Positions 1 to 7,696 of a stretch of 64,000 nt of DNA are shown here, piece after piece. The position numbers were made by a program, and so were the translations under genes. How positions within the stretch are numbered: the stretch's first letter is position 1; each line of letters begins with the position of its first letter. The notes beneath the pieces are model-generated. The model did not search any database. It was not told where the DNA came from and saw only the letters and a program-made list of their open reading frames with translations. Origin of the DNA: Streptomyces sp. WM4235 (GTDB lineage: Bacteria > Actinomycetota > Actinomycetes > Streptomycetales > Streptomycetaceae); contig NZ_LGDE01000238.1 of the NCBI RefSeq assembly GCF_001279725.1, forward strand, positions 3,934 to 67,933. Reading direction: 5' to 3'.

Positions 1-189
1 CGCCCGTATGACGCCGAGCGCACCACGGTCGAGTTCCACGCCCCCGAGGGGGTGGCGATCGTCCTGATGACCACGGCCGACCTCCAGCATTTCCTGGAGC
101 GCGCCTCCACGGTCGTCCCGCCGGGCCTGGAGCACCTCTACCTCGACGTGGACCACAGCCTGGCCGAGCTCTTGCGCGGCTCCCGCTGA
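1..189 (+). CDS. SsgA-like sporulation/cell-division regulator, C-terminal fragment
   Basis: The window opens inside this gene. The last 62 codons are visible and end in TGA at 187-189. The tail carries the block VVPPGLEHLYLDVDHSLAEL, which matches the C-terminal signature of SsgA-like proteins (PPGTEH followed by an acidic D-x-D stretch and a closing helix). Members of this actinomycete-specific family are about 140 residues long and help position division septa and peptidoglycan synthesis during sporulation. Which paralogue this is cannot be decided from the tail alone, and the start and promoter lie outside the window. Confidence 0.8.
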   Translation, partial: RPYDAERTTVEFHAPEGVAIVLMTTADLQHFLERASTVVPPGLEHLYLDVDHSLAELLRGSR

Positions 190-360
190 GACGCCGGATC
201 CGGGCCACGCCCCGGCCCCACCCTCCGCCCACGCTCCGACCTCGATCGGCCGGAAGCGCGTAAATCGTTTGCGGGCGGCTCCGGCCTTCCGTAGCTTCGT
301 CTACGCCCCATTGCCGTCGAAACGGAGCAGGACGTTGCTCTTCTGAGGTCCGAGACACCG

Positions 361-465
361 ACCACCGTCACCCCGGTCACCACCGGCGTCGCCGTCACCG
401 CTCTCCTCACGAGACCCCGTGACCGCGCGTTCCCGTGACCTCGTGACCCCGTGACCAGTCGTCCC
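361..465. repeat. Degenerate short GTCACC/CCGTGACC repeats upstream of the ABC-F gene
   Basis: The 334-base gap between the SsgA-like gene and the ABC-F start has no convincing gene. It holds two stretches of short imperfect repeats. Copies of GTCACC lie around 366-399, and CCGTGACC-type copies occur at about 416-424, 432-440 and 447-455. A small CGTAG/CTACG hairpin lies near 291-306. ABC-F resistance genes often have leader-controlled expression, but no clear leader peptide with a terminator could be defined here. Confidence 0.5.
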
Positions 466-523
466 GACCTGTCGGTTGTCTCCCCCGCGTTGCACACGAT
501 CACCACGCAACCTGGAGGCCTCC

Positions 524-2170
524 ATGAGCCACACCCCTGCCTTTCTCACCTGCACCGACCTGTCCTTCGCCTGGCCCGACGGGACCCCGGTCCTCGACGA
601 TTTCCACCTGACCGTCGGCCCCGGCCGAACCGGTCTGATCGGGGTCAACGGCTGTGGCAAGTCCACCCTGTTGAAGCTCCTCGCAGGCGAACTCCGGCCC
701 GTGGAAGGCCGGTTGTCCGTCGCCGGAACCGTCGGCCACCTCCCGCAGGACGTCACACTCGACACCGCCCTGCGCGTGGACGAGGTACTCGGCATCCGCG
801 AGACCCGCACCGCGCTCCACGCCATCGAGGCGGGCGAGGCCACCGAGGAGAACTTCACCGCCGTCGGCGACGACTGGGACGTGGAGGAGCGGGCCCTCGC
901 CACCCTCGACCAGCTCGGCCTCGCTCGGATCGGACTCGACCGGACCGTGGGTGAGTTGTCGGGAGGCGAGTGCGTCCTGCTACGACTGGCGGCCCTGCTG
1001 CTGGCCCGCCCGGACGTCCTGCTGCTCGACGAACCCACCAACAACCTGGACCTGCGCGCCCGCCGCCGCCTCTACGCGGCGGTGGAATCCTGGTCGGGGG
1101 TGATGGTCCTGGTCAGCCACGACCGGGAGCTGCTGGAGCGGGTCGACCAGATCGCCGACCTGCGCGACGGGGAAGTCCGTTGGTACGGAGGGAACTTCAC
1201 CGAGTACGAGGAACTCATCGCCGCCGAGCAGGAGGCGGCCGAGCGGATGGTCCGGGTCGCGGAGGCCGACGTACAACGACAGAAGCGCGAACTCTCCGAA
1301 GCCCAGATCAAGTTGGCCCGGCGCAAGCGCTACGGCCAGAAGATGTACGACACCAAGCGCGAGCCGAAGATCGTCATGAACGCGCGCAAGCGTGCCGCCC
1401 AGGAATCGGCGGGCAAGCACCACACCATGCACGCCGAGAAACTGGCGGGAGCGCGCGAACGGTTGGACCAGGCCGCGGAGGCGGTCCGGGACGACGACGA
1501 GATCCGGATCAAGCTGCCCGCGACACAGGTGCCGCCGGGCCGGCGCGTGCTGACCCTGAGCGACCTGCGGCTCGTCCACGGGGCATCGGTCACGGGCGAA
1601 TGGGAGCTGCGCGGACCGGAACGGATCGCGCTCGTCGGCGGCAACGGGTCCGGCAAGACCACCCTGCTGCGGACGATCGTCGGACAGGTGGCGCCGGTGT
1701 CCGGGGAGGCGTTGACGCACGTGCCGACGCGCTTCCTGCCACAGCGGCTGGACGCGGCGGTACTGGACGACGAGCGCTCGGTGGTGGAGAACGTGGCGCG
1801 GTTCGCCCCGCACGCCACGAACAACCTGATCCGAGCGCGACTCGCGCACTTCCTGTTCCGGGGCGCGCGGGCGGACCGGGCGGCCGGCACCCTCTCGGGA
1901 GGCGAACGGTTCCGTGCGGCCTTGGCGGCCCTGCTGCTGGCCGAGCCGGCCCCCCAGTTGCTGATGCTGGACGAGCCGACCAACAACCTGGACCTGGCGA
2001 GCGTGCGGCAACTCACGGACGCCCTGGCGTCCTACGAAGGCGCGCTGCTGGTGGCCTCGCACGACGTGCCGTTCCTGGAGTCGATCGGCATCACGCGCTG
2101 GCTGCTGCTCGACGGCGAGTTGCGGCCGACGACGGCCGAGGAGGTCAGGGAGTCCCTGTGGCACGCCTGA
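524..2170 (+). CDS. ABC-F family ATP-binding protein
   Basis: A 548-residue protein with two ABC ATPase domains and no membrane segment. The first domain has Walker A GVNGCGKST near residue 40, LSGGE near 143 and LLLDEPTNNLD near 165. The second has GGNGSGKTT near 371, LSGGE near 457 and LMLDEPTNNLD after it. A charged coiled linker rich in K, R and E (about 240-325) joins them, the arm that reaches into the ribosome in ABC-F proteins. Family members act on translating ribosomes, either as translation factors or by dislodging antibiotics from the 50S subunit; which applies here cannot be told. ATG 524 is chosen because GGAGG sits five bases before it. No exporter or biosynthetic gene adjoins it, so a stand-alone intrinsic resistance or housekeeping role is inferred. 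Confidence 0.9.
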   Translation: MSHTPAFLTCTDLSFAWPDGTPVLDDFHLTVGPGRTGLIGVNGCGKSTLLKLLAGELRPVEGRLSVAGTVGHLPQDVTLDTALRVDEVLGIRETRTALHAIEAGEATEENFTAVGDDWDVEERALATLDQLGLARIGLDRTVGELSGGECVLLRLAALLLARPDVLLLDEPTNNLDLRARRRLYAAVESWSGVMVLVSHDRELLERVDQIADLRDGEVRWYGGNFTEYEELIAAEQEAAERMVRVAEADVQRQKRELSEAQIKLARRKRYGQKMYDTKREPKIVMNARKRAAQESAGKHHTMHAEKLAGARERLDQAAEAVRDDDEIRIKLPATQVPPGRRVLTLSDLRLVHGASVTGEWELRGPERIALVGGNGSGKTTLLRTIVGQVAPVSGEALTHVPTRFLPQRLDAAVLDDERSVVENVARFAPHATNNLIRARLAHFLFRGARADRAAGTLSGGERFRAALAALLLAEPAPQLLMLDEPTNNLDLASVRQLTDALASYEGALLVASHDVPFLESIGITRWLLLDGELRPTTAEEVRESLWHA

Positions 2171-2174
2171 CGGC

Positions 2175-2208
2175 CGTCCCGGGACCGGCGACTTCGGCGT
2201 CCGGGACG
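2175..2208 (+). terminator. Candidate terminator hairpin after the ABC-F gene
   Basis: CGTCCCGG (2175-2182) can pair with CCGGGACG (2201-2208) across an 18-base loop, starting five bases after the stop codon. There is no T-run, which is common for streptomycete terminators. The long loop lowers confidence. Confidence 0.4.
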
Positions 2209-2229
2209 ACCGGGGGGCCGCGCCGGCGC

Positions 2230-2335
2230 GGCCCTCAGGTTGCCGGCCCCGAGGTCGCCGGACCTCAAGTCACCCGGACCTGAGGTCACCGGGCCCGAGG
2301 TCACCGGGTCCGAGGTCACCGGGTCCGAGGCGCCG
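2230..2335. repeat. Tandem 15-bp minisatellite downstream of the ABC-F gene
   Basis: About seven consecutive units of 15 bases (one of 16) follow the pattern GGnCCnGAGGTCACC. Clear units start at 2230, 2245, 2260, 2275, 2291 and 2306. The two at 2291 and 2306 differ by one base. Because the unit is a multiple of three, every frame reads as a pentapeptide repeat, but no frame has a credible start, ribosome site or domain, so the array is read as non-coding. Confidence 0.8.
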
Positions 2336-3019
2336 GGGTCGACGTGGTGGACCGCGCGACGGCCTCCCGCCCGTTCCGCCATTCCGTTCGCCCCGACCGC
2401 CCCCCAGGGCCGGACGGAACCGCACGCACACGACGGCCGGGGCGGGTCGGCCCCGCCCCCTCGGCGGCCCGGCCGCGGACGCGGTTCGCCGCCCCCGGTG
2501 TGGATTCCCGATTCGCACATGAACCTGTTCCAGACTCGGGCCGCCCGAGGCACACCCGACCCGACCACGCCCCACACCCCCTCACCTCGGAGCCTCCATC
2601 GACCCCTCCCGCAGCCCCACCGACGCCCCGCGGGGGAATGACTCGATCCCGACGCCGGCCGCCACCCGAGGGCACCGGAACGTTCGAAGTCCGACCCGAT
2701 CCGGGCGAAGGGCCGCGCGTGGACACGGGGGCACAGGGCACACGAGTACCGACGCGTACCCGCACGTACCGACGCACACCGAAGCATGCACACCAGCAGA
2801 CTCGACGGCGCCCGGAACGAGCCCTCTCAGGGCGAGGGCGTGCGCCGCGCACGCACCTACGGCGTCAATCCGGAGGGGCCGAAACACCGGGTGGCGTGAT
2901 TTGCCTCCCCCATTTCGCCCCTCGGAGGCCCTCCGGCACCCCCCAGAACTGCGTAGATAACCGGATGCAACCGGACATATATCCGCCTGGGGCTTGGCTG
3001 GCCTTGATATCACGCTTAA
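2336..3019. other. Gene-poor interval between the ABC-F and desaturase genes
   Basis: About 680 bases of GC-rich DNA. Long open frames exist on both strands, but their composition is low-complexity (Arg, Pro, Gly, Ala), with no ribosome site or recognisable domain. The last 130 bases are noticeably more AT-rich (for example ACATATAT near 2978) and probably hold the desaturase promoter. No RNA gene was recognised. Confidence 0.5.
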
Positions 3020-3049
3020 CCTACGACTCCGTAGGCTACGGAACCGTAG
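3020..3049 (+). promoter_or_regulatory. Interlocked palindromic operators upstream of the acyl-ACP desaturase
   Basis: CCTACG-N4-CGTAGG (3020-3035) is directly followed by CTACGG-AA-CCGTAG (3036-3049), and the junction forms a third perfect palindrome, CCGTAG-G-CTACGG (3029-3041). All arms are alternating CTACG/CGTAG motifs, 28 bases before the start codon. This is the geometry of a TetR-type operator bound by two dimers. A fatty-acid-responsive repressor is a reasonable guess given the target, but no regulator gene adjoins it. Confidence 0.65.
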
Positions 3050-3077
3050 GTAATTCGCTGTCCCCCCAGGAGCACCC

Positions 3078-4049
3078 GTGACAATCACCTCTCCCCACCT
3101 CGGCAGCTCGGAGGCGTGGACGGACGCCAAGCTGCTGTTCGCGCTGGAAGAGGTGGTCGAAAAGGAACTCAACCGCCACCTGAAGGTCACCAAGGACTGG
3201 ATGCCCCACGACTACGTACCGTGGAGCGACGGCAGGAACTTCCCCGCCCTCTTCGAGGACGGCGAAGCCTGGGACCCCGAGCAGTCCAAGGTCACCGACA
3301 TCGGCAAGATCGCCCTCGTCGTCAACCTGCTGACCGAGGACAACCTCCCCAGCTACCACCACGAGATCGCGTCGCTTTTCGGCCGCAATGGCGCCTGGGG
3401 CACCTGGGTGCACCGCTGGACCGCCGAGGAGGGTCGCCACGGCATCGTGATGCGCGACTACCTGCTGGCGTCGCGCGCCGTCGACCCGGACAAGCTCGAG
3501 GCATTCCGGATGCAGCACATGTCCGAGGGCTTCGAGTCCGACAACCGGCACTCGATGCTGCACTCCGTGGCGTACGTCGCCTTCCAGGAACTCGCGACCC
3601 GCATCTCGCACCGGAACACCGGCCACCAGTCCGGCGACCCGGTCTGCGACCGGATGCTGGCCCGGATCGCGCAGGACGAGAACCTGCACATGATCTTCTA
3701 CCGCAACCTGCTCGGCGCCGCCTTCGAGCTGGCCCCGGACCTGACGATGCAGGCTGTACGGGACGTCGTGGTCGGTTTCCGGATGCCCGGACACGGCATG
3801 CCCGGCTTCGAGCGGATGGCCGCGCAGATGGCGATCGGCGGGGTCTACAACCTGCGGATCCACCACGACGACGTACTGAGCCCCGTCATCCGATTCCTGA
3901 AGATCATGGACATCGACGGTCTCGGCCCCGACGGGCAGAAGGCGCAGGAAGAGCTCGGGCTCTTCATGGGCGGCCTGGACAGCGAGGCCAGCAAGTTCGA
4001 CGAGCGCCTGGCCGCCCGCGCGGCGCGCATCGCGGCCCGCAAGGGCTGA
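3078..4049 (+). CDS. Acyl-ACP desaturase (ferritin-like di-iron)
   Basis: A 323-residue soluble protein of the fatty acid desaturase type 2 family, which inserts a cis double bond into acyl chains on acyl carrier protein, using O2 and a di-iron centre. The two metal-binding E-x-x-H motifs are visible: EEGRH near residue 117 and DENLH near 199, with surrounding helices typical of the family. The length fits actinobacterial DesA proteins. GTG 3078 is used because AGGAG lies just upstream. The gene stands alone between a palindromic operator region and a strong terminator, so it is probably monocistronic and controlled by a repressor, adjusting membrane fluidity. Confidence 0.92.
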   Translation: MTITSPHLGSSEAWTDAKLLFALEEVVEKELNRHLKVTKDWMPHDYVPWSDGRNFPALFEDGEAWDPEQSKVTDIGKIALVVNLLTEDNLPSYHHEIASLFGRNGAWGTWVHRWTAEEGRHGIVMRDYLLASRAVDPDKLEAFRMQHMSEGFESDNRHSMLHSVAYVAFQELATRISHRNTGHQSGDPVCDRMLARIAQDENLHMIFYRNLLGAAFELAPDLTMQAVRDVVVGFRMPGHGMPGFERMAAQMAIGGVYNLRIHHDDVLSPVIRFLKIMDIDGLGPDGQKAQEELGLFMGGLDSEASKFDERLAARAARIAARKG

Positions 4050-4085
4050 CCGATTTCCGCTCGCTCGGGCGAGTGATGCCGATTG

Positions 4086-4116
4086 CCCTGGCAGAGCACC
4101 GCTCTGCCAGGGTTTC
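4086..4116 (+). terminator. Rho-independent terminator of the desaturase gene
   Basis: CCCTGGCAGAG (4086-4096) and CTCTGCCAGGG (4102-4112) are perfect 11-base arms around a five-base loop, followed by TTT. It separates the desaturase from the next operon, whose start at 4122 is only ten bases further on. Confidence 0.85.
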
Positions 4117-4121
4117 GCGTC

Positions 4122-4421
4122 ATGACCTTCCTCCAGGTGGAAATCGACCAGCTGACCCGTCTGACGCGGGCACTGGACTCCTCGCTGGTCTCCCTGCGGG
4201 AGGCGCGGAAAGCACTGGACCACGTCCGGGCCGACCAACTGGGCACCCGTGACCTCGACGCCGCCTGCGACGACTTCCAGGAGAAATGGGCGTACGGCAC
4301 GCGCGAGCTGACCAAACGCGTCAAGAACGTACGGGCGGGCGTGGACCGCAGCGCCGCCGAGTACGCGGAGTTGGACAAGGCCATCCGCGACGCCTTCCGC
4401 GAGGCCGCGGCCCGTGGCTGA
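4122..4421 (+). CDS. WXG100-like small helical protein
   Basis: A 99-residue, almost entirely helical protein with a central turn at KWAYG near residue 51 and no signal peptide or membrane segment. Size, helix-turn-helix layout and the W-x-x-G turn resemble ESX/WXG100 proteins, which form hairpin dimers and are exported by or partner substrates of type VII secretion systems. The start ATG 4122 lies directly after the terminator, so its promoter or ribosome site must overlap that hairpin. It overlaps the next gene by eight bases, indicating coupled translation and probably a physical partnership. No ESX ATPase is in the window. Confidence 0.6.
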   Translation: MTFLQVEIDQLTRLTRALDSSLVSLREARKALDHVRADQLGTRDLDAACDDFQEKWAYGTRELTKRVKNVRAGVDRSAAEYAELDKAIRDAFREAAARG

Positions 4422-5544
4422 CCACCCCGCGCTGGGCTTCGACCCCGCCCCCGGACACCCCGCGTCCGTCCTGGCCCTGGCCAAGAAGCTCACCACCTCC
4501 GCGGCCTCCCTCGGGGAAGCCGGGCGGGTCGTCGGAGCCCTCGTCTCGCACAGCGCGAGCTGGCAGGGCGAAGCCGCCACCGCGTTCCGCGCCTCCCTGT
4601 CGAGCGAACTCCCCCGCTACCTCAACGCGGCCCACACCTCCCTGACCGACGCCGCCCGACAACTCAACTCCTGGCACGAGACCCTGGTCGCCCACCGCGC
4701 CCTGGCTGCACGCTACGAATCCCGGGCCGCCGCCGCCACGACCGACGAGGCCCGCGCCGACGCCCGCCGCCTGGCACACGAACTCGCCTCCGACCACACG
4801 GCATCGGCCCGCGCCATCGCCAAGACCCTGAACTCGGCAGCCGCGAAACTGGCCCCGAAGGAACCGGGCATGTTGGCGTCACTGTGGAACAAGATCACGG
4901 AAGACCCGGGCGACGCCCTGTCGAACGCGTCGGCCATCCTGGGCGCGGTGGGGGCGGGCGTGGCCCTGTTCTGTCCGCCGGCCGGCCTCGCAGTGATGCT
5001 CGTCGCCGGAGGTCTCTCACTGGCCGCCCTCGGAACACACCTCGCGGACCCGAAGTTCCGGAAGCCCCTGACCGACGGCTTCACCAAAGGCGAGTTCGAC
5101 GCGGACTTCTGGAAGAGCAGCGTGACGTTGCTGGGCGACAGCCTGGGCGCGGTGCCGGGCGTGGCCGCCGTCGCGACCGGCGCCAAGGCCGGAACGGTCG
5201 CCGCCCGCGCCGCGATGGCCGTCCCCGAAGCCGGCGCCCTCTCCGGCCTCTCCCCGGGCGCGGGCACATTCGCCCGCACCACGTGGACCGCGGCCGAGGA
5301 TCTCAGGCAGGTGGAGAACCCCCTCTCCACCTGGGCCATGCGCTCGTCGACCCCCGAGGTGAGGGAGCGGGTCGGCGTCGGTGTGGCAGCGGTGGGGGCG
5401 GCGACCGCGACCGTTGGCTACGCGACCGACAACGAGACGGTCGAGCAGGGTTCCACGGCAATCGATGCCGCCAGGGCCGCGATCGAGGACGGTCCCTCCG
5501 CAGCCGCCAAGTCAGCCCACTTCTGGACGGCGATCAGGACATGA
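4414..5544 (+). CDS. Putative type VII-secreted WXG-domain protein
   Basis: A 376-residue protein. Residues about 10-150 form a long helical region containing ASWQGEAATAF, a textbook W-x-G turn of WXG100/LXG-type targeting domains. Residues about 165-200 are strongly hydrophobic, and the remainder is alanine- and glycine-rich with no toxin motif recognised. N-terminal WXG domain, hydrophobic middle and variable C-terminus is the plan of actinobacterial polymorphic secreted proteins. The GTG start overlaps the preceding small WXG-like gene, and its stop overlaps the next start (ATGA). Whether it is a toxin, a structural substrate or something else is unknown. Confidence 0.6.
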   Translation: MADHPALGFDPAPGHPASVLALAKKLTTSAASLGEAGRVVGALVSHSASWQGEAATAFRASLSSELPRYLNAAHTSLTDAARQLNSWHETLVAHRALAARYESRAAAATTDEARADARRLAHELASDHTASARAIAKTLNSAAAKLAPKEPGMLASLWNKITEDPGDALSNASAILGAVGAGVALFCPPAGLAVMLVAGGLSLAALGTHLADPKFRKPLTDGFTKGEFDADFWKSSVTLLGDSLGAVPGVAAVATGAKAGTVAARAAMAVPEAGALSGLSPGAGTFARTTWTAAEDLRQVENPLSTWAMRSSTPEVRERVGVGVAAVGAATATVGYATDNETVEQGSTAIDAARAAIEDGPSAAAKSAHFWTAIRT

Positions 5545-6161
5545 CGAGCGACACCGACGTGCCTCCTCTGTGGTTCCGTCTGCCTCCCGGCTTCCATGAC
5601 ATCGGGCCGGGCGACCGGACCGCACTCGACACCATGGCCGACGCCCTGAACAGTCCCGATGCGCGGAGACAACTCGGTCAGCTCATGGATGGCCTGCGTG
5701 AACTCGCCGGTCACCAGGTGGTGCACACCGCCATCGGTTTGCATCCGGACGAGGCCACCGGGGTCGCCACATCCCTGTTCTCCCTGACCGCGAGGCCGTC
5801 CGTGGATTCTCATCCGCGGCTGAACGTGGCACGGGCCGCACTCGCGATCACTCGATCCGGCGTGTGGAGCAGTTCGACCAGCCGAGCGATCGATCTCCGC
5901 TCGTCGCTCCCCTGCTGTCTGATCAGCGGCACCATCACGCTGCCCGAAACGGGGCAGGAGATGTTTCAAGCGAGAGTGGCGACAGCCCACGCGTGCGCGC
6001 CGCACGTCCTCGTCCTGGACCTCACCAGCGCGGCGACCCACCACGCCGAGGCATACGGCGACATCCTCGAAGCGATCACCCACACCCTCACCTTCTCGGA
6101 CCCCACACCGAGCAGTTCGAGTGGACCGCGGACCTCGCGCATCCTGGAGGTGCTCTCGTGA
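5541..6161 (+). CDS. Conserved-type unknown protein coupled to the WXG gene
   Basis: A 206-residue soluble protein that is not assigned to a family. The N-terminus has LWFRLPPGFHDI, followed by a helical segment to about residue 75 and a mixed second half rich in Ser/Thr. It starts inside the stop of the WXG protein gene (ATGA) and its own stop overlaps the next start (GTGA), so it belongs to the same unit. Position suggests a dedicated chaperone, secretion accessory or immunity-like partner. That is inference from context only. Codon third positions are slightly less GC-rich than in neighbouring housekeeping genes. Confidence 0.55.
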   Translation: MTSDTDVPPLWFRLPPGFHDIGPGDRTALDTMADALNSPDARRQLGQLMDGLRELAGHQVVHTAIGLHPDEATGVATSLFSLTARPSVDSHPRLNVARAALAITRSGVWSSSTSRAIDLRSSLPCCLISGTITLPETGQEMFQARVATAHACAPHVLVLDLTSAATHHAEAYGDILEAITHTLTFSDPTPSSSSGPRTSRILEVLS

Positions 6162-6745
6162 CGCCTCTGCTGACGAAGGTCGCTTGGGATCATCCGCCCA
6201 CTGCCGCCGGTTACAGGCGGCTGGTGGCACGACGAACCAAGTGGGTTGCCTTGTTGGGCGGCTCGATGCTCGTCTCCGTCGTCTGTCTCCGGTTCGGGCT
6301 GATCCCGCAGGCGAGGCTCGCGTTCATCGTCGTCATCGTGTTCGTCGTGCCCTACGTCCCCGTGGTGTTCATCGCCTACTTCCGGCGCCACCGCGTCGCC
6401 GCAGTCCTTCGGTCCTATCCATGGCGCGAGCACGCTTGCTCGTATGCGCCCCGTGCCACCGGCATTCAGGCGACCATCCAGATCCCGTTCTCGGAAACGT
6501 ACGCATCCGCCTACCGGCTCATCCCGTTCCCCCTGGATCTGGCCACCATCGAGAACAGCCATCCGGATCGGATCTGGTTCGCGGGCGACCCCCGTTTCGG
6601 TGGGGTCGTGTCTCCCGTCGGCGGCCACTACCCGGTCCGCGCCGTACCCGACAAGGTGCCGGCCGAGGGCTGGCAGGGTGGGGATGACGTGCTGGCTTCG
6701 CGGGTGGGGTTGCGGCGGCGGAGTGGGAAGGGGACGCAGACCTGA
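6158..6745 (+). CDS. Two-span membrane protein ending the WXG operon
   Basis: A 195-residue protein with two adjacent hydrophobic segments, about residues 25-45 (WVALLGGSMLVSVVCLRFGL) and 50-75 (a run rich in V, I and F around VVIVFVVPYVPVVF), followed by a roughly 120-residue soluble domain. The family is not recognised. It is translationally coupled by a GTGA overlap to the preceding gene and ends one base before the convergent WhiB-like gene. A membrane anchor or immunity protein for the upstream WXG protein is plausible but unproven. Confidence 0.55.
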   Translation: MTPLLTKVAWDHPPTAAGYRRLVARRTKWVALLGGSMLVSVVCLRFGLIPQARLAFIVVIVFVVPYVPVVFIAYFRRHRVAAVLRSYPWREHACSYAPRATGIQATIQIPFSETYASAYRLIPFPLDLATIENSHPDRIWFAGDPRFGGVVSPVGGHYPVRAVPDKVPAEGWQGGDDVLASRVGLRRRSGKGTQT

Positions 6746-7018
6746 TCAGTGGCGGGGGCGGAGGGCGAGGCGTTCGGATTCCGAGAGGCCGCCCCAGACT
6801 CCGAAGCGTTCGTCGTTCGCCAGGGCGTACTCCAGGCACGCGACACGCCCCTCGCACGCCCCGCACAGCCGCTTCGCGTCACGCAGCGAGGAGCCCGGCT
6901 CCGGGAAGAAGAAGCCCGGGCCCGTCTGGGCGCACAGGGCGAGTTCGTACCAGGCGGGGGCGGCCACTGCGTTGGTCGGCCGTTCACTCGTGTTCATCGA
7001 CATGACGGAGATACTCAT
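6746..7018 (-). CDS. WhiB-like iron-sulfur regulator
   Basis: About 90 residues. Four cysteines (29, 52, 55, 61 counted from the chosen ATG) are in the Wbl spacing C...CxxCxxxxxC that holds a [4Fe-4S] cluster. The GVWGG turn (73-77) and a basic C-terminus ERLALRPRH follow, as in the family. Wbl proteins sense O2, NO or redox state and usually act by binding region 4 of the principal sigma factor. The start is uncertain: a TTG at 7042 or ATGs further in are also possible, and none has a strong ribosome site. It converges tail to tail with the WXG operon. Confidence 0.88.
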   Translation of the reverse strand: MSISVMSMNTSERPTNAVAAPAWYELALCAQTGPGFFFPEPGSSLRDAKRLCGACEGRVACLEYALANDERFGVWGGLSESERLALRPRH

Positions 7019-7074
7019 CGCCGGCGATGGACGTCCGATCAACGCCTGATCAACACCGGTGCATCATGCACGAT

Positions 7075-7620
7075 CTACGGGTGGTCGCGCAGCCATCGCG
7101 CAAGCGTGGCGAAGTCCCGGTCGGTCAGCCCCGTACGGGGATCGACGCGGTGCAGCAGGGCCGGGGCCGGATGGTGTACGGCCACCCACGCCCGGTCTGC
7201 GGGGGTGATCTCGTCGTCGACCCAGAGGAAGGGGCGTCCGGTCGCCCATTCCACCAGGGTGCGGGTCTTCCAGTGGAGCCCGGTCCGCTCGTCCTCCCCG
7301 GCCCGCTCGCCCTCCCCGGCCATCTCGCCCTCGTCGGCCGGTTCCGGCCAGGCCACGACGGGCAGTTCCGGGAGGCCGATGCGCGGCGCTACGTACTCGT
7401 TCGCTTCGCCCATCCACGTCGTCGCCCACACCAGGTCGCATCGCAGCGCCGCGAGTCGCGCCCCGTGCCCGGGGTCGAGCCTGGCCAGGAGGGGGTTGCC
7501 TCCGGGTTGGCCTTCGTTCCCCCGCGGCGCGGGAGCCTCGCGGTATCCGGTGCCGCCGAACGGGATGAGTGGGCCGTCGACGTCGAGGAAGAGCAGGGGG
7601 CGCCGCGTGGTGCCGGTCAT
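7075..7620 (-). CDS. HAD-domain phosphatase-like protein
   Basis: A 181-residue protein opening with LLFLDVDGPL, the HAD motif I DxD (D13 and D15), and a later FLWVDDEIT that fits the acidic motif IV. The short, capless form resembles the HAD domain of secondary-metabolite or RNA-repair associated proteins. Family members are Mg-dependent phosphatases acting through a phospho-aspartate. The substrate is unknown. It is a single gene with no operon partner: 56 bases separate it from the WhiB-like start and 76 from the LigD-polymerase stop upstream. Confidence 0.75.
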   Translation of the reverse strand: MTGTTRRPLLFLDVDGPLIPFGGTGYREAPAPRGNEGQPGGNPLLARLDPGHGARLAALRCDLVWATTWMGEANEYVAPRIGLPELPVVAWPEPADEGEMAGEGERAGEDERTGLHWKTRTLVEWATGRPFLWVDDEITPADRAWVAVHHPAPALLHRVDPRTGLTDRDFATLARWLRDHP

Positions 7621-7696
7621 CGTCGTACCGTATCCGGATCCGGCGGCGCGGGGCCGTGCGGTCAGACCCCGTGCGGAGTCACGGCGATCACCGCTT

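Noticed and set aside
2240..2641. Possible gene encoding a GPEVT pentapeptide repeat
   Set aside because: The repeat reading follows automatically from the 15-bp DNA array. There is no ribosome site, and the downstream part is low-complexity without gene-like codon bias.
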